This document shows, in pieces, positions 20,029 through 29,250 of a stretch of 64,000 bases of DNA (positions are counted from its first letter, which is position 1; each line of letters begins with the position of its first letter). The translations under genes and the position numbers were made by a program. Source of the DNA: Achromobacter sp. RTa (GTDB lineage: Bacteria > Pseudomonadota > Gammaproteobacteria > Burkholderiales > Burkholderiaceae_B); contig NZ_JPYO01000022.1 in assembly GCF_000757485.1 (NCBI RefSeq), forward strand, positions 122,893 through 186,892, given 5' to 3'. A model generated the notes under the pieces. It was given only the letters and a program-made list of their open reading frames with translations, was not told where the DNA came from and searched no databases.

Positions 20029-20943
20029 ATGTATCTTACCCACCCGGCATGCCGCTTGCATGAAATGGGGAGTTGGCATCCCGAAAGCCCGCAGAGGCTG
20101 GACGCCATTTCGGACCAGTTGCTCGCCAGCGGATTGATGCCTTACCTGGATGACCGGCAGGCGCCGCAGGCATCCCGTCACGACTTGTTGCGCGTGCACA
20201 CTGTCCAGTATCTGAACAGTCTGCGCGAAAACACGCCGGACCAAGGGTATTTCCCTATAGATCCCGATACGCTGATGAACCCGCACACCTACGAGGCCGC
20301 GCTGTACGCGGCCGGCGCGGGGGTGGCGGCGGTGGACGCGGTGGTGGGCGGCGAAGCGCGCACCGCCTTCTGCGCGGTGAGGCCTCCCGGGCACCATGCC
20401 TGCCGCTCCCAGGCTATGGGATTCTGCTTTCTCAACAACATTGCTATTGCGGCGCAGCATGCGCTGGATTTCCACGGTTTGGCGCGCGTGGCCATCATTG
20501 ATTTCGACGTGCACCACGGCAATGGCACCGAAGACGTCTTCGCCGGGGACGAGCGCGTGCTGATGTGCAGCTTCTTCCAGCATCCCTTCTTTCCGAACAG
20601 CGGCGCCGACCACCCGGCCGCCAATATGCTGAACGTGCCCGTGCCGGCCTATACGGCGGGGGCCGCCGTCAGGGCCATCGTGACGGATACCTGGCTGCCC
20701 CGGCTGGAGGCGCACAAGCCCGAATTGATCCTGGTGTCCGCCGGTTTCGACGCGCATCGCGAGGACGATATGGGCCAGATGGGCCTGGTCGAGGCCGACT
20801 ATGCCTGGATCACCGAACGGCTCGTCGAGGTCGCGGATCGCCATTGCCAGGGCCGGATCGTCAGCACGCTGGAGGGCGGTTACAACTTGTCAGCCCTGGG
20901 GCGCAGCGTGGTCGCGCATATACGAGCGCTGGCGAAGCTGTAG
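20029..20943 (+). CDS. Histone deacetylase family protein (acetoin-utilisation/HDAC-like)
   Basis: Zinc-dependent amidohydrolase of the class II histone-deacetylase family; bacterial members deacetylate polyamines, acetyl-lysine or other amides. 304 residues. RPPGHHACRSQAMGFCFLNN and IDFDVHHGNGTEDVF carry the zinc and catalytic His/Asp residues, and LVSAGFDAHREDDMG the second metal ligand. GGAG five bases upstream supports ATG 20029. It faces mltB head to head; etfBA follow on the same strand. The substrate cannot be told from sequence. Confidence 0.9.
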   Translation: MYLTHPACRLHEMGSWHPESPQRLDAISDQLLASGLMPYLDDRQAPQASRHDLLRVHTVQYLNSLRENTPDQGYFPIDPDTLMNPHTYEAALYAAGAGVAAVDAVVGGEARTAFCAVRPPGHHACRSQAMGFCFLNNIAIAAQHALDFHGLARVAIIDFDVHHGNGTEDVFAGDERVLMCSFFQHPFFPNSGADHPAANMLNVPVPAYTAGAAVRAIVTDTWLPRLEAHKPELILVSAGFDAHREDDMGQMGLVEADYAWITERLVEVADRHCQGRIVSTLEGGYNLSALGRSVVAHIRALAKL

Positions 20944-21013
20944 AATCAGGAAAAAATTGTGCAATGCGATCCCGGCGCATGCCGGGTAATTATTTCCATT
21001 TGGAGGCAGCGGG

Positions 21014-21763
21014 ATGAAGGTGTTGGTACCTGTCAAGCGCGTCGTTGACTACAACGTCAAGGTGCGCGTCAAGTCTGATCAGACTGGTGTGGATATCGCC
21101 AATGTGAAGATGTCCATGAACCCCTTTGACGAAATCGCCGTCGAGGAAGCGACGCGGCTGAAGGAAAAGGGCGCGGTTGCGGAAGTGGTGGCGGTTTCTT
21201 GCGGCGTTGCGCAATGCCAGGAGACGCTGCGCACGGCGATGGCCATCGGCGCCGACCGCGGCGTGCTGGTGCAGACCGACGCCGAGCTGCAGCCGCTGGC
21301 CGTGGCCAAGCTGCTGAAGGCGCTGGTCGACAAGGAACAGCCGCAGCTGGTGATCCTGGGCAAGCAGGCCATCGACGACGACGCCAACCAGACCGGCCAG
21401 ATGCTGGCCGCGCTGCTGGACTGGCCGCAGGCCACGTTCGCCAGCAAGGTCGAGCTGGCCGACGGCAAGGCTACCGTCACTCGCGAAGTGGACGGCGGCC
21501 TGGAGACGCTGACGCTCAAGCTGCCGGCCATCGTCACCACCGACCTGCGCCTGAACGAGCCGCGCTACGTCACGCTGCCGAACATCATGAAGGCCAAGAA
21601 GAAGCAGCTCGACACCGTCACCCCTGAAGATCTGGGTGTGGATCCGGCTCCCCGCCTGAAGACGCTGAAGGTCAGCGAGCCGCCCGCCCGCAAGGCCGGC
21701 ATCAAGGTGGCCGATGTCGCGGCCCTGGTGGACAAACTCAAGAACGAAGCGAAGGTGGTCTGA
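21014..21763 (+). CDS. etfB: Electron transfer flavoprotein subunit beta
   Basis: Small subunit of the ETF heterodimer that takes electrons from acyl-CoA dehydrogenases and passes them to ETF-ubiquinone oxidoreductase. 249 residues with [20 protein letters not shown], the AMP-binding segment, and the recognition-loop region ending [28 protein letters not shown] lies upstream as a good ribosome site. TAGAAT overlapping the preceding stop codon (20941-20946) is a possible -10. etfA follows after two bases. Likely partners in this window include the dehydrogenase at 32301. Confidence 0.96.
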   Translation: MKVLVPVKRVVDYNVKVRVKSDQTGVDIANVKMSMNPFDEIAVEEATRLKEKGAVAEVVAVSCGVAQCQETLRTAMAIGADRGVLVQTDAELQPLAVAKLLKALVDKEQPQLVILGKQAIDDDANQTGQMLAALLDWPQATFASKVELADGKATVTREVDGGLETLTLKLPAIVTTDLRLNEPRYVTLPNIMKAKKKQLDTVTPEDLGVDPAPRLKTLKVSEPPARKAGIKVADVAALVDKLKNEAKVV

Positions 21764-21765
21764 AC

Positions 21766-22695
21766 ATGACGACGCTGGTTATTGCCGAACACGATAACGC
21801 CCAGCTCAAGGGCGCAACCCTGAACGCCGTCGCCGCCGCCGCCAAGATCGGAGGCGACGTGCACGTGCTGGTCGCCGGCGCCAATGCGCGCGCGGTGGCC
21901 GAGCAGGCTGCCGCCGCCGCGGGCGTGGCCAAGGTCCTGCTGGCCGACGCGCCGCAACTGGCCGACGGCCTGGCCGAGAACGTCGCGGCCCAGGTGCTGG
22001 CGGTGGCCTCGGGCTACAGCCACATCCTGTTCCCGGCCACGGCCTCGGGCAAGAACGTGGCCCCGCGCGTGGCGGCCAAGCTGGACGTGGCGCAGATCTC
22101 CGACATCATCGGCGTGGAATCCGCCGACACCTTCCAGCGCCCGATCTACGCCGGCAACGCGATCGCCACGGTGCAGTCGGCCGATGCCGTGAAGGTCATC
22201 ACCGTGCGCACCACCGGCTTTGACGCGGTTGCCGCCCAAGGCGGCTCGGCCGCCGTGGAAGAGGTAGCCGCCGTGGCCGATTCGGGCCTGTCCACCTTCG
22301 TGGGCCGCGAAGTCGCCAAGAGCGACCGTCCCGAACTGGCCGGCGCGCGCGTGGTGGTCTCGGGCGGCCGTGGCCTGGGCAGTGCCGAGAACTTCAAGAT
22401 CCTGGATCCGCTGGCCGACAAGCTGGGCGCGGCGCTGGGCGCCTCGCGCGCCGCGGTCGACGCGGGCTACGCGCCTAACGACTGGCAAGTCGGTCAGACC
22501 GGCAAGATCGTCGCCCCGCAGCTGTACGTGGCGGTTGGTATCTCGGGCGCCATCCAGCACCTGGCCGGCATGAAGGATTCCAAGGTCATCGTCGCCATCA
22601 ACAAGGATCCGGAAGCGCCGATCTTCGGCGTGGCCGACTACGGCCTGGTCGGCGACCTGTTCCAGGTCGTGCCCGAACTGACCAACGCACTGTAA
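21766..22695 (+). CDS. etfA: Electron transfer flavoprotein subunit alpha
   Basis: FAD-carrying ETF subunit. 309 residues: an N-terminal domain I and a C-terminal FAD domain with [55 protein letters not shown] and [22 protein letters not shown]. Starts two bases after etfB and ends at a strong terminator. Confidence 0.97.
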   Translation: MTTLVIAEHDNAQLKGATLNAVAAAAKIGGDVHVLVAGANARAVAEQAAAAAGVAKVLLADAPQLADGLAENVAAQVLAVASGYSHILFPATASGKNVAPRVAAKLDVAQISDIIGVESADTFQRPIYAGNAIATVQSADAVKVITVRTTGFDAVAAQGGSAAVEEVAAVADSGLSTFVGREVAKSDRPELAGARVVVSGGRGLGSAENFKILDPLADKLGAALGASRAAVDAGYAPNDWQVGQTGKIVAPQLYVAVGISGAIQHLAGMKDSKVIVAINKDPEAPIFGVADYGLVGDLFQVVPELTNAL

Positions 22696-22718
22696 GCCTT
22701 TCAAGGCCTGCTTTGCCG

Positions 22719-22753
22719 AAAGCCCGCCAGCGTCGACGCTGGCGGGCTTTTCC
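22719..22753 (+). terminator. Intrinsic terminator after etfA
   Basis: A perfect 32-base palindrome (22719-22750) that ends in a T run; the stem is very GC-rich in the middle with A/T ends. Confidence 0.9.
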
Positions 22754-22798
22754 ATTTCTGGAAACCGCTGCCCGGCCGGGTTTGATTCCGATGCCACA

Positions 22799-22832
22799 AA
22801 TCTTTTGATTTATCGAAAGATTCTGATAATGT
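22799..22832 (+). promoter_or_regulatory. Promoter and inverted repeat upstream of the aspT-asdA operon
   Basis: TTGATT (22805-22810) and TAATGT (22827-22832), 16 bases apart, form a plausible sigma-70 promoter. Overlapping the -35 is an inverted repeat AATCTTT (22799-22805) / AAAGATT (22816-22822) with a 10-base centre, a likely operator. The region is markedly more AT-rich than its surroundings. Confidence 0.5.
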
Positions 22833-22891
22833 ATTTCGCGCGGCTCGATTAGCGAAAGTGCTTGACCTGTACAGAACGAAGGAGATTCGGG

Positions 22892-24583
22892 ATGGAATGG
22901 TTCTTTGACACTCTGCGAAAGTATCCGGAACTCGCGATATTCCTTACCTTGGGCCTGGGATATTGGATAGGCGCCAAGAAGATATTCGGGTTCAATCTGG
23001 GGGCGGTCACCGGCACGCTGCTGGTGGGGGTGCTGGTCGGGCAACTGAACATCACCATCGCACCAATCGTGAAGCAGGTTTTCTTCCTGCTTTTTCTTTT
23101 TGGGCTCGGCTATGGCGTCGGGCCTCAATTCTTCCGCGGCATGAAAAGCGATGGCCTTCCACAGGTCATCTTCGCGGTCATCATTTGCGTCATCTGCTTG
23201 CTGGTTACTTGGGGCACGGCAGTCGCCTTCGGCTTTGACGCCGGCACCGGCGCGGGCCTGCTGTCCGGCGCGCAGACGATTTCCGCGGTGATGGGGGTGG
23301 CTACCGACACGATCAATGGCTTGAGCGTCGACGCCGACACCAAGAAAAAGTGGATCGACAGCATTCCGGTGGCCTATGCCGTCTGCTACATCTTCGGCAC
23401 GGTGGGCAGCGCCTGGATCCTGGCGTCGCTTGGCCCGAAGCTGATGCGCGTGGACATCGTGAAGGAATGCCAGGAATACGAGGCCAAGATGTCCGGCGGC
23501 GCCGACTCCATGGAGCTGTCGGGCTACCGCAAGTTCACGGCCCGCGCCTACAGGCTGGACCGCCCGGAGCTCGTGGGCAAGACGGTGGGTGAGCTGGAAG
23601 CCCGCTTCGTCGAGGCCCGGGTCTTCGTCGAGCGCATCCGCCGCGGCGACCAGATCCTGGACAGCGATTCCAAGACCGTGCTTCAGGCCGGCGACGTGCT
23701 CGGGGTGACCGGCCGGCACGACGCCCTGGTCACGCAAGCCCCCGGCATCATCGGCGGCGAGGTCGAGGACCGCGACGTGATCAATCTGCCCGCCGAGGTG
23801 GTCGAAGTCGTGCTGACGAACAAGAACATTGCCGGCAAGACGGTGCAGGAAATCGCCGAGAGCGAGGCGGTGCGTGAATTGGGCCGCGGCGTCTTCCTGC
23901 GCAAGGTCGTGCGCGGCGGCCATGAAATGCCCGTCAACTGGGGCCTGAAACTGGACCGTGGCGACCGGCTGTTCCTGCTGGGCGCCAAGCGCGACGTGGA
24001 GCGGGCGGTCGGCAAGGTGGGCTACGTGGATCGCGCCACCGACCAGACCGACATGGTGTTCGTGGGCTTCGGCATCCTGCTGGGCGGCCTGTTCGGCTCC
24101 CTGGTGCTGACCGTGGGCGGCATCCCCATCACGCTGTCGACCTCGGGCGGCTCGCTGATCGCCGGCCTGATCTTCGGCTATCTGCGCTCGGTGCACCCGA
24201 CCTTCGGGCGAGTGCCGGAACCGGTGCACTGGTTCCTGACGTCCGTCGGACTGACCACCTTCGTGGCGGTCGTCGGCATCTCGTCCGGACCGGGCTTCGT
24301 GCTGGGCTTCCAGCAACTTGGCGCCAAGCTCTTCGTGGCAGGCATCATCGCCACCAGCGTGCCCATGATCCTGGGCGTGTACATCGCCCGCTACGTTTTC
24401 AAGTTCCACCCCGCCATCTCGCTGGGCGTCTGCGCAGGCGCCCGGACCACGACGGCCGCCATCGGGCAGATCACCGAAACGGCGAAAAGCCAGGTGCCCG
24501 CCCTGGGCTACACAGTGCCTTACGCGATCGGCAATACCCTGCTCATCATCTGGGGGATCGTCATCGTCATGCTCATGACCTAG
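22892..24583 (+). CDS. aspT: Aspartate:alanine antiporter, AspT family (first copy)
   Basis: Inner-membrane exchanger that imports aspartate and exports alanine, generating proton motive force together with an aspartate decarboxylase. 563 residues: a five- to six-helix block (about 10-185), a central cytoplasmic region with two RCK_C/TrkA_C-like domains (about 220-390), and a second helix block to the C-terminus, the AspT/AAEx layout. GLGYWIGAKKIFGFNLG and GLGYGVGPQFFRG are family motifs. AAGGAG upstream of ATG 22892 decides the start. asdA follows after 108 bases, giving substrate support. Confidence 0.9.
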   Translation: MEWFFDTLRKYPELAIFLTLGLGYWIGAKKIFGFNLGAVTGTLLVGVLVGQLNITIAPIVKQVFFLLFLFGLGYGVGPQFFRGMKSDGLPQVIFAVIICVICLLVTWGTAVAFGFDAGTGAGLLSGAQTISAVMGVATDTINGLSVDADTKKKWIDSIPVAYAVCYIFGTVGSAWILASLGPKLMRVDIVKECQEYEAKMSGGADSMELSGYRKFTARAYRLDRPELVGKTVGELEARFVEARVFVERIRRGDQILDSDSKTVLQAGDVLGVTGRHDALVTQAPGIIGGEVEDRDVINLPAEVVEVVLTNKNIAGKTVQEIAESEAVRELGRGVFLRKVVRGGHEMPVNWGLKLDRGDRLFLLGAKRDVERAVGKVGYVDRATDQTDMVFVGFGILLGGLFGSLVLTVGGIPITLSTSGGSLIAGLIFGYLRSVHPTFGRVPEPVHWFLTSVGLTTFVAVVGISSGPGFVLGFQQLGAKLFVAGIIATSVPMILGVYIARYVFKFHPAISLGVCAGARTTTAAIGQITETAKSQVPALGYTVPYAIGNTLLIIWGIVIVMLMT

Positions 24584-24691
24584 CGGGCCGCCCGCGGGCC
24601 CGCCGGTCCGCGGACAGCACAAGAAGGACGGCCAGGGCAAGCCCGCCGTCCCGGCAAGCGCCTGTCACAACGCAACCAGGAGTACTGAACA

Positions 24692-26524
24692 ATGGCTTCC
24701 ACCGCGCCTCTCTCCATCAGCCTGGCCTCGGCCCTGAAAACGACCCGCTCGCGCCAACGCGATCTCGAACAGCTTTCTCCCTTCGAGCTTAAGGACTACC
24801 TGATTACGCTGGCCAAGGACAATCAGCACACTGCCGCGCTGACCATGTTGAATGCCGGACGCGGCAATCCGAACTGGATAGCCACCGAGCCGCGCGACGC
24901 GTTTTTCCTGCTGGGCCAGTTCGCGATGAAGGAAGCGCGTCGGGTCCGCGACGAGACGATCCTGGCCGGAATGCCGCCGAAGAAGGGCTGCGCCGACCGC
25001 TTGCGCAAATTCCTGTCCAAGAACAAAGGCCAGGAAGGCCGTGACTTCCTGCTTGGCGCGCTGGACTATGGCGTGAAGGTCAAGGGCTTCGACCCTGACG
25101 CCTGGATCCATGAGTTGACCGACAGCGTCATCGGCGACAACTATCCCGTGCCGCCGCGCGCCCTGGTCCATCTGGAACAGATCGTGCACGATTACCTGAT
25201 CAAGGAAATGTGCGATGGCCGTCCTCCCAAGGGCAAGTTCGACCTGTTCCCGGTCGAGGGCGGTACGGCTGCCATGTGCTACATCTTCGATTCGCTGATG
25301 CAGAATGGGCTGCTCAAGCAGGGCGATACCATCGCGCTGTTCCTGCCGACCTTCACTCCCTACATCGAGATCGCGCACCTGGAGCGTTTCCAGTTCAAGA
25401 TCGTGGCGATCAATGCCGACAGCATGCGGGCCGACGGCACGCACGACTGGCACTATCCGGCTTCCGAGATCGCCAAGCTGGAGGATCCCAAGATAAAGCT
25501 GGCGGTGACGGTGAACCCCAGCAATCCTCCGTCCGTGGCGTTCAGCCCGGTGGAAATGAAGCAGATCGTGCGCCTGATCCGCAAGAACCCTGACCTGGTG
25601 CTGGTGACGGACGACGTATACGGCACCTTCGTCCCGAATTTCCGCTCGCTGATGGCCGAAGTGCCGCACAACACGATTTGCGTGTACTCGTTTTCGAAGA
25701 ATTTCGGCTGCACGGGGTGGCGCCTGGGGGTGATCGCGACCCATGAGACGAACACGATGGACCGTCGCATCGCCGAGCTGCCGGCGGCCTGGAAGAAGCG
25801 CCTGAACAAGCGCTATGGCGCCATGACGATGGAGCCCGAAAAGCTCAAGTTCATCGACCGGATGGTCGCCGACAGCCGCAACGTCGCGCTGAACCACACC
25901 GCCGGCCTGTCGCTGCCGCAGCAGGTGCAGATGGGGCTTTTCGCGCTGTCGCACTTGCTGGACCTGAAGGACGACTACAAGCACCTGACGATGAAGATCG
26001 TGCGCGACCGGCGCGACGCGCTGTGGCGCGGCCTGGGCATACCCATGCCCCCCGAAGATCCCATGCGGGCGTGGTACTACGTGGAGCTGGACTTCATGGT
26101 CTGGGCCAAGATCATGTACGGGGACGGATTCTGCAAGTACATGGTCGGCAACTACGAGCCCGTGGACTTCCTGTTCCGCCTGGCCGAGAAGTCCGGCGTG
26201 GTGCTGATGGACGGCGGCGGCTTCGGTGGGCCGCCGTGGTCGATCCGCATTTCGCTGGCCAACCTGGACGACGGCGACTACGCCAAGATCGGCAAGCACA
26301 TGGTCGAAGCCGCGACCGAGTATGTTGAGGCGTGGAAGCACTCCGAACTGGTGCGTTCGGGCCCCACGGCCGGCAAGGGCCAGAAGATCAAGGCCTCCGC
26401 GGCCAAGCGCTCGACGGGAAGCAAGAAGGCCGGCGCCAGCGTGGCCAGGAAGGCGATCAAGCAGGCGGTCAAGAAAGCCGACACCGACGCCAAGTCGGCC
26501 AGGAAGGGCGCGGCACGCAAATAG
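24692..26524 (+). CDS. asdA: Aspartate 4-decarboxylase / aspartate aminotransferase with basic tail
   Basis: PLP enzyme that beta-decarboxylates aspartate to alanine and CO2, with some transaminase activity. 610 residues; PLP lysine at about 336 in SFSKNFGCTGWRLG, plus NPSNPPSVAF and TDDVYGTF. Family members are about 530-545 residues; here residues 556-610 form an extra tail with 13 Lys, 4 Arg and only 2 acidic residues, resembling histone H1-like tails. AGGAGT precedes the ATG. The gene lies between two AspT-type antiporters, which supports an aspartate-to-alanine energy-conserving cycle. Confidence 0.93.
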   Translation: MASTAPLSISLASALKTTRSRQRDLEQLSPFELKDYLITLAKDNQHTAALTMLNAGRGNPNWIATEPRDAFFLLGQFAMKEARRVRDETILAGMPPKKGCADRLRKFLSKNKGQEGRDFLLGALDYGVKVKGFDPDAWIHELTDSVIGDNYPVPPRALVHLEQIVHDYLIKEMCDGRPPKGKFDLFPVEGGTAAMCYIFDSLMQNGLLKQGDTIALFLPTFTPYIEIAHLERFQFKIVAINADSMRADGTHDWHYPASEIAKLEDPKIKLAVTVNPSNPPSVAFSPVEMKQIVRLIRKNPDLVLVTDDVYGTFVPNFRSLMAEVPHNTICVYSFSKNFGCTGWRLGVIATHETNTMDRRIAELPAAWKKRLNKRYGAMTMEPEKLKFIDRMVADSRNVALNHTAGLSLPQQVQMGLFALSHLLDLKDDYKHLTMKIVRDRRDALWRGLGIPMPPEDPMRAWYYVELDFMVWAKIMYGDGFCKYMVGNYEPVDFLFRLAEKSGVVLMDGGGFGGPPWSIRISLANLDDGDYAKIGKHMVEAATEYVEAWKHSELVRSGPTAGKGQKIKASAAKRSTGSKKAGASVARKAIKQAVKKADTDAKSARKGAARK

Positions 26525-26548
26525 CAAACCCAAGGGCGATATGACGAC

Positions 26549-28249
26549 ATGACTTGCAGCGTCGGGTTTTTCAATAGCGTCCCCATCGCAGTGCTGTTCG
26601 TGACGGTGGGCTTGGGATACCTGATCGGCAAGCTCAAGGTCGGGCCGATCCAGCTGGGCGGAGTGTGCGGAACGCTCATCGTCGCCCTGCTGATCGGCCA
26701 GACGGGATGCCAGATCCGCGGCGAGCTGAAGGAGGTTGCGTTCGCCCTGTTCATTTTCGCCATGGGGTATTCGGGCGGCCCGCAATTCTTCGCCAACCTC
26801 AACCGCTCCAGCCTGCGCTATATCCTGCTGCCCATCATCGAGGCCTTGCTGGTGCTGGCGATCGTGCTGGCCGCCGTGCCTTTGTTCGGCCTGGACGCCG
26901 GCACGGCGGCGGGACTGGCGGCGGGAGCGGCGACCGAGTCGGCCGTGGTGGGCACGGCGGCGGAAGCGCTCAAGCACCTGGGGCTGGCCGACGCGGATGT
27001 CCAGCGCATGGAAGCGAATATCGCCACCGCCTATACGCTGACCTACCTGGTGGGCCTGATCAGCATCGTGTTCTTCACCAGCCAGATCGCGCCGGCGCTG
27101 CTGCGCATGAATCTACGCGAGGCTTCCAAAGCGCTGGAGGAAAAGCTGGGGGTGACCGGGGGGGAAATCGAGGAGGCAAACATGCCCACGCTGCCCCGGC
27201 TCGTCGGCCGCGCGCACGTGGTGAAGGACGTCGATGGCAAGAGCGTGGCCGAGGTGGAGTCGCAATTGGGCGGACGCACCGTCATCAGCCGCATCCTGCG
27301 CAATGGGGTAGCGGTCGACGCAACGCCCGATTATCTGCTGGCCACGGGCGACGTGGTGGTGGTGCTGGGCATGCGGCGGTTTGCGCTGCGCGCGGGGTCC
27401 GTGATCGGCCCCGAAATCCAGTTGCCCGAGGCGCACGTGGACGACCTGCAGCTGCGGGAGTTGGCCGTCATCGTCAACAAGAAGGCCGTCAACGGGCATA
27501 CGATCAGGGAGCTGGCCAGGCGGCCGCGGGCGCAGCGCGCGCGCGGCGTCTTCGTGCAGTCCATCGTGCGCTCCGGCCATTCCCTGCCGATCACCCTGTC
27601 CACGGTGGTGCAGTACGGCGACCTTGTCACCTTGGTGGGCGCCGAGCCCGAGCTCTCGGAAGCCGGCGCGGCCCTGGGCAACGAGTTGCGGCGCAGCGGC
27701 GTCACGGACCTGGTGTTCCTGGCCTTCGGCATCCTGGCCGGCTTGCTGATCGGCAGCCTGAGCGCGCGGCTCTGGGGCATTCCCGTGTCGCTGGGCAGCG
27801 GAGGCGGGGCGCTCGTCAGCGGCCTGGTCTGCGGCTGGATCAACGCCAAGCGGCCCGCGCTGGGCCATATCCCGGACCATGCGGTGCAACTGATCAAGGA
27901 CCTCGGCCTGGCGATCTTCGTGGCCTGTGTCGGCCTGTCGGCGGGGCCGGAAGCCGTGTCGCTGATCCGTGAGCATGGCGCCGTATTGCCGGTGATAGGC
28001 CTGCTGGTGTCGCTCGGGCCAGCCAGCCTGTCGCTTTGGCTGGGCCACAAGATCCTGAAGATCGAAGGGCCCTTGCTGGTGGGGGCGATAGCAGGCCAGC
28101 ATGTGAGCACGCCCGCCATCAGCGCCATCCTGAGCTCCAGCGGCAGTTCGGTGCCGCTGCTCGGCTACACGGTGACCTACGCCATCGCCAACGTGCTGTT
28201 GCCCGTGCTGGGGCCGATCATCGTATCGCTGGCGCATCACCTGGGCTAG
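26549..28249 (+). CDS. Aspartate:alanine antiporter, AspT family (second copy)
   Basis: 566-residue paralogue of the product of 22892-24583, with the same layout: N-terminal helices (GLGYLIGKLKVGPIQLGG, AMGYSGGPQFFANL), two central RCK_C-like domains (about 205-375) and C-terminal helices. It starts 24 bases after asdA and is probably co-transcribed. The two copies are clearly divergent, so this may prefer another amino or dicarboxylic acid pair or pair with the first as a heterodimer. The stop codon overlaps that of the convergent lysR gene (CTAG at 28246-28249). Confidence 0.87.
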   Translation: MTCSVGFFNSVPIAVLFVTVGLGYLIGKLKVGPIQLGGVCGTLIVALLIGQTGCQIRGELKEVAFALFIFAMGYSGGPQFFANLNRSSLRYILLPIIEALLVLAIVLAAVPLFGLDAGTAAGLAAGAATESAVVGTAAEALKHLGLADADVQRMEANIATAYTLTYLVGLISIVFFTSQIAPALLRMNLREASKALEEKLGVTGGEIEEANMPTLPRLVGRAHVVKDVDGKSVAEVESQLGGRTVISRILRNGVAVDATPDYLLATGDVVVVLGMRRFALRAGSVIGPEIQLPEAHVDDLQLRELAVIVNKKAVNGHTIRELARRPRAQRARGVFVQSIVRSGHSLPITLSTVVQYGDLVTLVGAEPELSEAGAALGNELRRSGVTDLVFLAFGILAGLLIGSLSARLWGIPVSLGSGGGALVSGLVCGWINAKRPALGHIPDHAVQLIKDLGLAIFVACVGLSAGPEAVSLIREHGAVLPVIGLLVSLGPASLSLWLGHKILKIEGPLLVGAIAGQHVSTPAISAILSSSGSSVPLLGYTVTYAIANVLLPVLGPIIVSLAHHLG

Positions 28250-29181
28250 CGCCGCCCTGGGTCCAGCAACGTGCATCCCTGCCACGCCTGATCGTTGATC
28301 AGGCGTTTTATTTCATCCTTGCACATCGCCATGACTTGGCTTTGCGCCAGGGACGGGGGAAGGCTTTCGCTGGCGCACAGCACCAGTTCGCGCGACAGGC
28401 TGTCGTCCAGCGCGTGCGCCACGATAGATCCTTCCGCGATCTCGGGCTGGGCGGCGGAGCAGGGCAGGATGGTGGCGGCCATCGCGCTGCGCACGGCGGG
28501 GACCAGGATGGCCGAGGTGCTGGCTTCGGCGAACAGGTTGCAGGTCAGGCCGGCGGTAAGGAAGGCGTGGTCCAGCCGCGCCCGCAGCGTATTGGGCAGG
28601 CTGGGCAGGACCAGCGGCAAGGCGGCGAAATCCTCGATCGTCAACGTGCGGCGCGGCAGCGCGACGCTGGCGTGAGCCAGCAGGAAAAGGCTCTCCCTCA
28701 GGAGCGGTGTGCGCCGCAGCCCCTGCATGGGCTGCTGGTCCGGAGACAGGGAAAAGTCGATGCGTCCCTGCAGGACCAGCTTGGTCAGGTCCGCGCTGGG
28801 CACGTCGACGATTTCCAGCACCACCGAAGGCAGCTCCGCCTTGGCGCGGCGCATGAGCGGCAATGCCAGCATGCGCGCGGTACTGGAGGCCAGCCCTATC
28901 GATACCGTGCCGGTGACCTGATCGGCCGTTTTCGACAGCAGGCTGCGGGTGCTGTCGACCTGGCGCAGGATGGTCTGCGCGTGCCGGTACAACAGCAGGC
29001 CTTCCGCGGTGGGCTGCACGCCTTTGGCGCCGCGCACCAGCAGCGCGACGCCCAGGCCTTCCTCCAGCAGCGACATCTGCTGGCTGAGCGCGGGCTGCGC
29101 CACATGCAGGCTTTCCGCGGCGCGGGTCATGTTCTGCATTTCCACGACGCGGACGAAGTACTTGAGTTGGCGCAGATTCAT
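28246..29181 (-). CDS. LysR-family transcriptional regulator
   Basis: 311 residues. The N-terminal winged helix-turn-helix is canonical (MNLRQLKYFVRVVEMQNMTRAAESLHVAQPALSQQM), and a periplasmic-binding-protein-like effector domain runs from about residue 92. It is divergent from the CoA-transferase gene with 97 bases between, and that gap holds a textbook T-N11-A palindrome. I infer that it activates the 29279-34127 genes with a pathway intermediate as coinducer. It resembles the Nac/CbbR-like branch in length only; the ligand is unknown. Confidence 0.93.
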   Translation of the reverse strand: MNLRQLKYFVRVVEMQNMTRAAESLHVAQPALSQQMSLLEEGLGVALLVRGAKGVQPTAEGLLLYRHAQTILRQVDSTRSLLSKTADQVTGTVSIGLASSTARMLALPLMRRAKAELPSVVLEIVDVPSADLTKLVLQGRIDFSLSPDQQPMQGLRRTPLLRESLFLLAHASVALPRRTLTIEDFAALPLVLPSLPNTLRARLDHAFLTAGLTCNLFAEASTSAILVPAVRSAMAATILPCSAAQPEIAEGSIVAHALDDSLSRELVLCASESLPPSLAQSQVMAMCKDEIKRLINDQAWQGCTLLDPGRR

Positions 29182-29184
29182 GGA

Positions 29185-29250
29185 ATAAGAAAATCTTATG
29201 GAAGAATCGGAAAATAGTATTTTCTATGCCTCTGAGGCGCTGCCTAGAAT
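29185..29250 (+). promoter_or_regulatory. LysR-type operator and promoter of the CoA-transferase operon
   Basis: ATAAGAAAATCTTAT (29185-29199) is a palindrome with the LysR signature T-N11-A. A second palindrome GAAAATAGTATTTTC is at 29210-29224, and TAGAAT at 29245-29250 is a -10 box with a poor -35. With a start near 29257 the first palindrome is centred at about -65 and the second at about -40, the usual recognition and activation sites of LysR regulators. Confidence 0.65.

Noticed and set aside
24584..24620. GC-rich stretch after the first aspT gene as a terminator
   Set aside because: Can fold, but lacks a T run, and asdA downstream probably shares the transcript.
22598..24640. 680-codon open frame antisense to the first aspT gene
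   Set aside because: Covers a clear transporter gene and its terminator; no ribosome site and no recognisable domain.
24665..26977. 770-codon open frame antisense to asdA
   Set aside because: Overlaps asdA and the start of the second antiporter; His/Gln/Arg-rich shadow composition.
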